A stretch of DNA of 64,000 nt from Pyropia yezoensis (Eukaryota; Rhodophyta; Bangiophyceae; Bangiales; Bangiaceae), in the NCBI GenBank assembly GCA_009829735.1, contig CM020620.1:28118951-28182950 (forward strand), read 5' to 3'. Position 1 is the stretch's first letter, and every line of letters starts with the position of its first letter. Of this stretch, positions 42,458 through 52,410 are shown piece by piece. The notes beneath the pieces were generated by a model. That model did not search any database. It worked only from the letters and a program-made list of their open reading frames with translations, and was not told where the DNA came from. A program made the translations under genes and the position numbers.

Positions 42458-44401
42458 TCGCTTCCCGCCGACTTGGCGTCTGAATCCGAGGGCAAAGGGG
42501 AAGACGACGAGTCCGAGGACGACGTGTCCGCCCCCTCCGCCGAGGGTGTGGCGACCTCCACTACCGGTTGAGGTCCACCCTCGCGGCGTGAACGTACTTC
42601 GTTCGTAGCCGTGCTCTGACTCGCATTCTTCACGAGTTGTTGAATGCGTTTACTCAACATGGGGCAATCATATGCCCAGTGTCCATCGGAGTTGCAGTTC
42701 CAACACCGATTGTCAGTTCCCGGAGGGGTCTTCCCGACTTGGGAAGCCGACGAGGTACCCTGGGAAGTTCCCATGGCAGCTACTACCCTCTCCTTGCGGA
42801 TTCGGCGTGCCTCTCGCATCTCTCTGGCCTGGCGCGCCTCCTCTCGTTCCTTGGCCAACTCGGCCTGACGCTCCTGGCGTTGTTCCTCCCGCAACTTGCG
42901 GTAGGCCTCACCTTTGCGGTAGGCGAACCTAGCCAACTCGGCCAGTGTCGCCCGGGCAGTGTTATGCTCCCGGGTCTCCATACGGACTGACCAATGGAGT
43001 CCCTCCACAAACCGACTCTTCACCACAGCTTGTGGATGAAGAAACCCACAAAGATTGTTGAGCTTACGAACCCGCTTCGCAAAGGACAACTCGTCCTCGG
43101 TCTCTACCTGATGAGCTTGGGTAAACTCCTCGACTTGAGAAGCCAACGCTGCTTCATCCACCATGGCTCTCAACAATCACTTGACGAGCTCCAAGTAGGA
43201 CGTCACCTCACCAGCGCCTCCACTTGAGGAACTGGGCATGTCGGACATGAGCTCTGTCCGTAGGTTGCCCTTGGTAAACTCCTGTAGCATATAGAAAGCC
43301 ATGCCCTCACTTATGGCACTGTCGTCACAGGCTTTTTGTGAAATGACGTAGAAACTCAAAGACACGGAGGGGGGGAGTTCCATCCCACTCCGCTTTGTGC
43401 CCAAAAGAGTGAAGTGCATTCTTCTTGGCACGGCCCATAGCTCGGGCCTGAATAGGACCGTACGCCACCGACTTGTTGTGGAGGGCGTAGGTCTCACAGT
43501 CAAAGATCCTCTAGTAGACCGGGTTGGCTACCTGGATCTTGGGCGGCACCTCACGTTGAGGGAAAAGCCGCTGAGGCAATGGGGTGACTTGACCCGCAAT
43601 GCATGTCGTCTGCTGCGGCGAGCTTGGTGTAGCCACCGGCGATACCGAGGGGAACTCCCCCGTGAAGGGCGTATGCCCCACCGAGAATGGTGTGGCTCCC
43701 TCGTTGGGAGTCACAGGGGCCGCCCCCGGTTCGGAGCGCCCCGAGACAAGCATAGGGAGGGATTCCCCCTGCGTCTGCGGGCTCGACAGCCCCAATCCGG
43801 TCTGGACATTGAGACCATCTGGCAAACTCGCCACAATCTTATTCAGAATAGTATTTGTCATCGTGACCACCAGGTCCGGCAAAGTCTGCCGCAACACATT
43901 GGTCGCCTCCCGACGGACAGCTTCCAAGAGGAGTAGGTTATCGACTCCAGTTGAATCTCGGTCCGTCTCCGGGAGTCCACCTGAGGGGTAACCACGATCC
44001 TCAGGGGTCTCAACCGGGGGCATGGGCGCGAGCCCATCGCCGACCAACGGAGGTCCGCCGTCCTCCGAAAGCGTAGTTGGCGACGGCTCCAAGCCAAAGT
44101 TGGCTCCAACCTGAGTGGAACCCGCGGGGACAGTCCTCTCACCATGGGACGTTCCCGTTGAGTGTACCACTCGATGGCCTGACTTCGGCCCACCAACATC
44201 AGAAGTGTCACCCGAATGAACTCCCGATTGAGTCGGGGTGGCTTGTTGCCCGCCCGTGCTCCCAGTCCTGCTGGCTTGAGGGACCTCTAGTCCCTCTGCG
44301 ACCCCAGGTACACCTACCTGTGTCTCACCAGTATTTAAAGGCACTGAAGTACGTGCGTCACCCGTGTACTCCCCAGACGACGGGGGGTCCGAACCGGCCA
44401 T
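42454..44401 (-). pseudogene. Element C1 gag
   Basis: ATG at 44401 (MAGSDPPSSGEYTGDA) to TGA at 42454-42456. TAG at 43511-43513 follows NPVY, a one-base shift lies at a run of five A (near 43340), and TGA at 43177-43179 follows YLELVK. Order: Ser/Thr/Pro-rich N-terminus, capsid region (CETYALHNK to RVFEFLRHF; FYMLQEFTKGNL), a Glu/Arg coiled coil (REEQRQERQAELAKEREEAR) and zinc knuckle CWNCNSDGHWAYDC. All three lesions are shared with C2. Confidence 0.85.
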
Positions 44402-44500
44402 GTTGGCTAACGATCCGTATGACACGGTCCAAGGCCACCCTTCCTCTGAGACAGAGGGCCCTGTACACCCGGGTGCACCCGGAGGTAAAGTTTACCTCGG

Positions 44501-44518
44501 TCCCCTGCTGCTCCACCA
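44501..44518 (-). promoter_or_regulatory. Primer-binding site of element C1
   Basis: TCCCCTGCTGCTCCACCA on the plus strand, two bases from the 5' LTR, identical to the site in A. Confidence 0.8.
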
Positions 44519-44520
44519 AA

Positions 44521-44988
44521 TGTGGCAAAAACCTCTCGCACACGCGACACCCAAGTTGGGGCGGTGCACAAGGGCTGCCTCCCGTGTCGGGGAAACCGGA
44601 AGAAGTGCAAGTCGCACACACTCTATCCCTGTTGTGGGGCAATCCCCCCCCTGACAAACAAGTAGATGGTGTGTGGGCCAACAGTTTCTTTGTCGGGACG
44701 GGGAAGCAAGGCCAAGCCCTGCTGTCCCTCCCCTTATCCCCCCAGGGTCCCCTCAGAATCTCGCCACTCAGAATCTCCCACCCCAGCACCTGCCCACCGG
44801 GCCACACGAAAATTCAAGACGATAATTGCAGAAAACCCTCAAATCCAAGTTGGATTTACTACTAAGCTAACTACTCCAAACTTAGGGAATATGGACCCAA
44901 ATGCAGGGGGAGGAGCGGGTCAGGCTAGTGGCCTGCCGCCCCTTGCATGGCATGTGTTGCACTCTACCTGGGGGTCAATACTGCCACA
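44521..44988 (-). repeat. 5' LTR of element C1
   Basis: 468 bp, TGTGGCAAAAACC to ATACTGCCACA on the plus strand. About 9 differences from the LTR of C2 and about 23 from the other LTR of C1 (counted by eye). Confidence 0.9.
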
Positions 44989-45470
44989 GAGGAGAGAGAC
45001 CTCTTTTTTCCATCCCTTATTTAGAGGCGGAGGAGGCTCAGAGCGTCCCCTGGGGGACACGTAGTGGTGGCAGGCCATTCCTGCCCGTACCGTGCCCACA
45101 GAGGCCTGAAGTGAGGGGGTGTAGTCGTTGGGAGGCCCATTCAAGGGGGCATTGGCCATCCCGCGTCGCGACAATCCCTCACGGAAAGGCACGGCGGAGG
45201 GCACAAAACCCCTGTCGACAGGGGGAGCCGTGTCAGGGGACGCACAGTCCTCACGGTAGGCATCCCCAGCGCAGCTCTACGCACCCCTACGACACATGTA
45301 CCCCCTCCTCTTCCACCACCACGTCCTCCCTCGCTTAGGGGGTCACCCTGTCCCCATCGGGGGGGGGACATCCACTACCACCGGCCCACCTACCCTGCAC
45401 TTTTACCAGAGCGTCGGGCTTTAGGCCTTCTCAGCGCTTCGTCTCCCTGCCCCCCCTTCGGGGTGGCATC
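44989..45470. other. Sequence upstream of the antisense ORF of element F
   Basis: I see no gene. Pyrimidine-rich patch at 45004-45028; otherwise mixed sequence, probably leader of the antisense ORF or the remains of the 3' end of F. Confidence 0.35.
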
Positions 45471-46524
45471 ATGGGTTCCCCCTTGGCCTCGACGGCCGAC
45501 ACCTAGATTGTCGACGTCCCTGTCGAGGGAGGCACGACCGTGGCAGGCTCCACCGTGGAATCGGCGGTAGCGCCTCCATCCTCTGCCGCCTGTGCGGCAC
45601 CGTGGGGCGGCGGGTCAAGCTCCATCGCAGCCGTGCCGGTGATGGACTTGCGTCCCACCCACAAGCGTGGCCCCAACTCCTTTGTGGAGGATGTGCCGCT
45701 CCAGAACCAGGAGTGGCCTTACCCCCACCCGCGACCTTGTCTGGCCACAACGCGTTTGTCGTCTCTCGACCCACGGCGTATAGCCCAGGTTGACAGAGCT
45801 TCCGCCTGTTCTACCCGGACCTTTTTGAGGTCCCGTTGGGCGAGGCCACCGACTACCCCTTCCTCCTTTTTGCGAAGAAGGGGAAGCTGTGTCGGGAGAT
45901 GCAGGACATCGTCGACCGGCCGCCTTCAGCGGTGGAGATGGCCCGCGCGGCGGGCCTGGCCTATTACCCAGGGTCGCCCTTCGTACTTGGGGTTGACGAC
46001 CCTGGCCTTTTTCTACGCCTTGCTTTGGCGGAGCGACGCTTCCGTGTTCGTCATGGCGTTATCGCCACGGCGGATTAGAAGAAGGCAGAGGCCCTCTACG
46101 CCCCTGACCGTATCACGTACTTCCCCGTCACCCCCCCGTGGTAAGAGGAGTTTGAGGTGCGGCGCGGTATGGCTCCGCGTGTTGGCGAGGTGCCCGTCCA
46201 TCGGGGGAGCGTCATGAGCAAGGGCCCAGCCGATGCGGCGGTGATGGCCAGGTGCGGGAGATTCATCGCGCTAACGCGGATACGCTGATGGCCGTTCCTA
46301 GTCTTTCTCTCCGTCAAGCGGCGGAGACGTCCCACTGGCGTGGTCCGCCTACGGACCCTCGAGGTGGCGGTCCGGCCTATGGCTACGGTCAGTATCGGTC
46401 CCCCTGGGAGACAGCGAGAGATGGAGTTTGGGACGGGTGGATTAGCGATCCACTCCCCTGTGGAAGGAACGAATTCATTCTGGGTGTGCACATTGATGAA
46501 CCTGAAGCTAGAGGAGGGGACTAG
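45471..46524 (+). pseudogene. Antisense ORF of element F, decayed
   Basis: ATG at 45471 (MGSPLASTADT*IVDV). A shift near 45730 leads to a second frame with RLFYPDLFEVPLGEATDYPF and a helical segment (REMQDIVDRPPSAVEMARAA), interrupted by TGA (about 45797), TAG (about 46076) and TAA (about 46141). A further shift near 46250 leads to a third frame, REIHRANADTLMAVPSLSL, ending in TAG at 46522-46524. It is only 8 bp from the pol stop of F on the other strand. Protein-like stretches on both sides of each break indicate a formerly intact antisense protein. Confidence 0.5.
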
Positions 46525-46532
46525 CCCCTTTT

Positions 46533-49500
46533 CTACTCTTCATCCAAACCCTCAGCCGGAAATAGACGGCTAGATTGCTGCAACCCCACCAGAGGAAGTT
46601 TCTTCCTGCGGCAGTATCGCCCGAGGTGTTCCCTGGGCATGCCCTCCTGCGGGTGCCAAGTGTCCTCGTCAGGGCCGTGGCCAAACCACCGCTCCCCGAA
46701 ATCCAACTCGAGGCCTTTGGACCTCTCAAGCCAGACGTGGTCGACTATTCTCTCGAATACGTCCTTCCATGAGCATCCTCAGGAACCCGCGCGTTGTAAG
46801 CATCACGGGCCTCTCGTGCCCTCTGCAAGATGGGGCTCTCGTATTTGGGACTGAGAGCCTTCGTGATATTAGCACTGCATTGCATTTGCTCTCCGTCCGG
46901 GGTTTCAATAAGAAACCGGTGCCCGTGCGCTCTCAGCACCTCATACGGGCCCCGTGCCCGACAAGACATCTTAGTCTTACGCTAAGCGTGCGACGTCACG
47001 AAGACCCAGTCACCTTGTGTGGGGTCCTCATTCTTCCATTTTACACACGCGTAAAACACGCGTTTGTAGGCCCATTGGGCCTTAGACTGGTTCTTCTGAA
47101 CCGCCAGGATTAGCATTCGCAGATCCTGCATATTGGACAGCCACCGATTCGTAGCTGGGTTCCTGCTCGTCGTTCGGTCGAACCTGCGGGAGGCGTTCAA
47201 TATTGTCGGCCTCCAGCCGAGGTGTGCTGACGAAAGTAAGGAGGGAAGCCCCCGTACTCGTATTCACTTGCGTATTATACGCCGTGGTGAGAAGGGACAG
47301 ATACCCATCCCACTCTCGCTGATGCTCCGAAGAGAACGTGTGGAGTGACCGCATAGCGGTCTTGTTATATCTTTCCACCTGACCATTGGTCTGAGGGTGA
47401 TATGGTGACATGTAGTTGGTGGCAATGCCCAGCAACCCCATCACACCCTGAGAATACACAGCCGCAAACTGCGGGCCGTTATGCGTAAGAGTAGAATCAG
47501 GAATGCCATAGGCAGCAACCCAGTGGTCGATGAACGCTGATGCCACCTCCAATGCGGTTGTACCCTTTAGGGGTATCCCCCTGACACACTTCGTGAAGCG
47601 GTCACAGATCACTAGGATCACTGTATACCCATACTCCGAGGTGGGGAGGGGACTCAAAAGGTTCATCGCCAGCGACTGGAAAGCTTCAGTCGCGGGGATT
47701 AATTTCTTATCCGACGTATGCTGGACGTCCTCCGCCCGATTACGGGCGCACCCCGCGCAGCTGTGTACGTGCCCGTACACATCCACCACCATGGTCGGCC
47801 ATTTGAGCCGGCGGCGCATAGTACGATACACGTCCCTTGAGCCAGGATGACCCTCGAAAGGCAAATCATGATACGCTTCTAGGAGACTATGTTTGAGTGT
47901 CTCTGGAATCACCCACTGGGTATTCCCTCCCATGAGGTACCGCCGGCAGAGTACTCCATCCTCGTTGAGGAAATCGAATGCGTTCCTCTTCCATTTGGCA
48001 TTCATTGGGGCAGTCAGATGCTTCTCCGAGAGGTGCTTCTTGCAGAAGTCATCGACGGTCTGGGCATCAATCAACTCTTGGAGGGTGATTTGACCTTCCC
48101 CATTGGGGTTCTTCTCCTTAAGGGCCTGCGCCGACCTGGTCGTAATGGCGAGAACGGGGATCTGGTCAACCAACGGCGTGGTGTCCAAGCCATCCGGCGG
48201 GAGGCGGGACAGTGCATCGGCCACCTTGTGGTCCTTACCAGGCTTCTGCTTGATCTGGTATGTGAACTCCGACAAGCGGAGGCGCCATCCAGTGAGCCTC
48301 TGGTTGGGGTTTTTTGACGTCATTACCGAGGTGAGCGCCGAATGGTCACACCTCGCGAGGAAGTCAGTTCCTTCCAGAAGAGAGCGCAGATTTTACCGCC
48401 CACACTGCGCCTAGCGCCTCTATTTCAGTGGCGCAGTCATTCTTCTCGGCAGGGGATAGACCCCTACTGAGTATCTCACGGGGAGATACTCCCCGTCCGG
48501 CTGCTGCTGCAGCAGCGCACATCCCAGCTGAGCATGGCTGGCATCCAGCTCCACAATATAGTGGGCACCTTCCCTGGGTATCGCCAGAATCGGGGGATTC
48601 AGGAGAAGTTCCCTGAAAAAGTCAAAGGCTTTCTGGGTTTCCTCAGTTGGACGGGGAAGGTCCTTGGACAAGAGGAAGCTAGTTAGCACATTCAGTGGTA
48701 TAGACACCTTCGCGAAGCGAGGTACAAAACAATGGTATGCACCGCACGTCCCCAAAACAGCTCTTGAGCTGAGTTCGGGTTCGAGGTTAGAAAAGCCCCT
48801 TTCGCGCATTCGTATTCTAGTCATTTACGGCCACTCGTCCAGGACGAGTAACATGTCCGAAATGCTCCACCTTTTTCTGGAAGAGGTGGCGCTTCGAAGG
48901 CCTCAGTGAAGCCCCATTTTCCTTCAACAAGTGAAGGACCTGGTCCAGGTGGACCAGATGCTCATCTGGGGAGCGTGAAAAGACGATTAAGTCGTCCACG
49001 TAGACCAAACAGGTCGGCCACTTCACACCCGCCAGGATGATATCCATCGCTCGTTGAAGGTAGCCGGTGCACTGCACAATCCAAAAGGCAAGCGCACACA
49101 CTTCCAAGTGCCCGTATGGGACGTAAACGTCGTGATGTGCTTATCCTCAGGGGCTATTGGAATCTCCCAATACCGCGCGTTGCAGTCCAATATTGAGAAA
49201 ACCTGGGCGTCACCCTGGGAACCCAAACAGTCATCCATCCTTGGGATGGGGTAGGCGTCCTCGACCGTTACTAGGTTAAGGCGCCGGCAGTCACTGCAGA
49301 AACGGGGGGTCCCTTCCGGCTTGGGGACAATCACGACGGGACTAGCCCACTCGCCCACGGCGGGTTCAATCACCTCCAACCTTCGCATCTCTTTTACCCG
49401 CTCCTCCTCCATCTTGCGATGGCGGTGCCCCGCTTTGTTGGGCATCTGGCGAGCGGGGGCCGCCCCAGGCTTGAGATGAATACGGTGAACCTTACTCTGG

Positions 49501-49875
49501 ATCAGACCTAGCGTCCCGTCCCAAAAGGGACTTGTACTTGTCCACCAGCCCCATGAGCTGGTCGCGCAGTTCGTCTGGAACCTCACCGAAGTCAACTTGG
49601 GCATGGGGCTCTTACATCACCTTGCGGGGTGTCCCCAGGGCCTCCAACTCTTCAGGATTTGCCTGGATTAGGGGTCCCCTGAATGGGGCGATATTTGCGA
49701 TCACCATCCCCTTCCGCAGCTAAACCTCCATGTTGAAGGAATTCATCACTTGGACATAATAGGGTTTGCCTGTGTCCAACTCTGCTGGGCCATTGGCCAC
49801 GTGAATCCCGTATTTCGAGACCATCTTTGGGTGTCGTTCAAGCATTTCATGGCCTTGTAGGGTGCCTGTGACAGG
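46533..49875 (-). pseudogene. Element F pol: RT, RNase H, integrase, chromodomain
   Basis: From the protease-RT linker (VANGPAELDTGKPYYVQVMN) at 49.8 kb through RT (49023-49604 and 48817-49107; the catalytic motif is YVDD), RNase H (LDASHAQLGCALL), integrase (47082-48323, CAGCARNR) to a chromodomain (46560-46760, IVDHVWLERSKGLELDFGE, DEDTWHPQEG). Both visible catalytic Asp of the integrase are changed: AMNLLSPLP has Asn and LTHNGPQ has His. NGQVERYN keeps its Glu. At least four frameshifts. Confidence 0.82.
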
Positions 49876-50343
49876 TGTGCCAGTATTGACCCCCAGGTAG
49901 AGTGCAACACATGCCATGCAAGGGGCGGCAGGCCACTAGCCTGACCCGTTCCTCCCCCTGCATTTGGGTCCATATTCCCTAAGTTTGGAGTAGTTAGCTT
50001 AGTAGTAAATCCAACTTGGATTTGAGGGTTTTCTGCATTTATCGTCTTGAATTTTCGTGTGGCCCGGTGGGCAGGTGCTGGGGTGGGAGATTCTGAGTGG
50101 CGAGATTCTGAGGGGACCCTGGGGGGATAAGGGGAGGGACAGCAGGGCTTGGCCTTGCTTCCTCGTCCCGACCAAGAAACTGTAGGCCCACACACCGTCT
50201 TCTTGTTTGTCAGTGGGGGGATTGCCCCACAACAGGGATAGAGTGTGTGCGACTTGCACTTCTTCCGGTTTCCCCGACACGGGAGGCAGCCCTTGTGCAC
50301 CGCCCCAACTTGGGTGTCGCGTGTGCGAGAGGTTTTTGCCACA
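49876..50343 (+). repeat. 5' LTR of element C2
   Basis: 468 bp, TGTGCCAGTATTGACC to TTTTTGCCACA. The fifth base differs from the LTR consensus TGTGGCA. Confidence 0.9.
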
Positions 50344-50345
50344 TT

Positions 50346-50363
50346 TGGTGGAGCAGCAGGGGA
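50346..50363 (+). promoter_or_regulatory. Primer-binding site of element C2
   Basis: TGGTGGAGCAGCAGGGGA two bases after the LTR, identical to that of C1. Confidence 0.8.
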
Positions 50364-50462
50364 CCGAGGTAAACTTTACCTCCGGGTGCACCCGGGTGTA
50401 CAGGGCCCTCTGTCTCAGAGGAAGGGTGGCCTTGGACCGTGTCATACGGATCGTTAGCCAAC

Positions 50463-52410
50463 ATGGCCGGTTCGGACCCCCCGTCGTCTGGGGAGTACAC
50501 GGGTGACGCACGTACTTCAGTGCCTTTAAATACTGGTGAGACACAGGTAGGTGTACCTGGGGTCGCAGAGGGACTAGAGGTCCCTCAAGCCAGCAGGACT
50601 GGGAGCACGGGCGGGCAACAAGCCACCCCGACTCAATCGGGAGTTCATTCGGGTGACACTTCTGATGTTGGTGGGCCGAAGTCAGGCCATCGAGTGGTAC
50701 ACTCAACGGGAACGTCCCATGGTGAGAGGACTGTCCCCGCGGGTTCCACTCAGGTTGGAGCCAACTTTGGCTTGGAGCCGTCGCCAACTACGCTTTCGGA
50801 GGACGGCGGACCTCCGTTGGTCGGCGATGGGCTCGCGCCCATGCCCCCGGTTGAGACCCCTGAGGATCGTGGTTACCCCTCAGGTGGACTCCCGGAGACG
50901 GACCGAGATTCAACTGGAGTCGATAACCTACTCCTCTTGGAAGCTGTCCGTCGGGAGGCGACCAATGTGTTGCGGCAGACTTTGCCGGACCTGGTGGTCA
51001 CGATGACAAATACTATTCTGAATAAGATTGTGGCGAGTTTGCCAGATGGTCTCAATGTCCAGACCGGATTGGGGCTGTCGAGCCCGCAGACGCAGGGGGA
51101 ATCCCTCCCTATGCTTGTCTCGGGGCGCTCCGAACCGGGGGCGGCCCCTGTGACTCCCAACGAGGGAGCCACACCATTCTCGGTGGGGCATACGCCCTTC
51201 ACGGGGGAGTTCCCCTCGGTAACGCCGGTGGCTACACCAAGCTCGCCGCAGCAGACGACATGCATTGCGGGTCAAGTCACCCCATTGCCTCAGCGGCTTT
51301 TCCCTCAACGTGAGGTGCCGCCCAAGATCCAGGTAGCCAACCCGGTCTACTAGAGGATCTTTGACTGTGAGACCTACGCCCTCCACAACAAGTCGGTGGC
51401 GTACGGTCCTATTCAGGCCCGAGCTATGGGCCGTGCCAAGAAGAATGCACTTCACTCTTTTGGGCACAAAGCGGAGTGGGATGGAACTCCCCCCCTCCGT
51501 GTCTTTGAGTTTCTACGTCATTTCACAAAAAGCCTGTGACGACAGTGCCATAAGTGAGGGCATGGCTTTCTATATGCTACAGGAGTTTACCAAGGGCAAC
51601 CTACGGACAGAGCTCATGTCCGACATGCCCAGTTCCTCAAGTGGAGGCGCTGGTGAGGTGACGTCCTACTTGGAGCTCGTCAAGTGATTGTTGAGAGCCA
51701 TGGTGGATGAAGCAGCGTTGGCTTCTCAAGTCGAGGAGTTTACCCAAGCTCATCAGGTAGAGACCGAGGACGAGTTGTCCTTTGCGAAGCGGGTTCGTAA
51801 GCTCAACAATCTTTGTGGGTTTCTTCATCCACAAGCTGTGGTGAAGAGTCGGTTTGTGGAGGGACTCCATTGGTCAGTCCGTATGGAGACCCGGGAGCAT
51901 AACACTGCCCGGGCGACACTGGCCGAGTTGGCTAGGTTCGCCTACCGCAAAGGTGAGGCCTACCGCAAGTTGCGGGAGGAACAACGCCAGGAGCGTCAGG
52001 CCGAGTTGGCCAAGGAACGAGAGGAGGCGCGCCAGGCCAGAGAGATGCGAGAGGCACGCCGAATCCGCAAGGAGAGGGTAGTAGCTGCCATGGGAACTTC
52101 CCAGGGTACCTCGTCGGCTTCCCAAGTCGGGAAGACCCCTCCGGGAACTGACAATCGGTGTTGGAACTGCAACTCCGATGGACACTGGGCATATGATTGC
52201 CCCATGTTGAGTAAACGCATTCAACAACTCGTGAAGAATGCGAGTCAGAGCACGGCTACGAACGAAGTACGTTCACGCCGCGAGGGTGGACCTCAACCGG
52301 TAGTGGAGGTCGCCACACCCTCGGCGGAGGGGGCGGACACGTCGTCCTCGGACTCGTCGTCTTCCCCTTTGCCCTCGGATTCAGACGCCAAGTCGGCGGG
52401 AAGCGAATGA
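50463..52410 (+). pseudogene. Element C2 gag
   Basis: Same as gag of C1, with the same TAG (51351-51353), the same shift at the A5 run (near 51525) and the same TGA (51685-51687). Knuckle CWNCNSDGHWAYDC. The stop TGA (52408-52410) overlaps the pol ATG (52407-52409). Confidence 0.85.

Larger units (their letters stand above)
35616..44988 (-). mobile_element. Ty3/gypsy chromovirus C1, 9.4 kb
   Basis: LTRs at 35616-36084 and 44521-44988 with TGTGGCA/TGCCACA-type termini, which differ at about 23 positions by eye. Order in element orientation: LTR, primer-binding site, gag, pol, antisense ORF, purine tract, LTR. No target-site duplication: the left flank GTTGT does not match the right flank GAGGA. 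From 38.7 to 44.99 kb it is almost identical, inverted, to C2. Confidence 0.92.
44989..49875 (-). mobile_element. Decayed Ty3/gypsy element F fragment between C1 and C2
   Basis: Holds the antisense ORF end (45471-46524, +) and most of pol (-). Gag, protease and both LTRs are missing, cut by the two C insertions. Many frameshifts. Confidence 0.8.
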
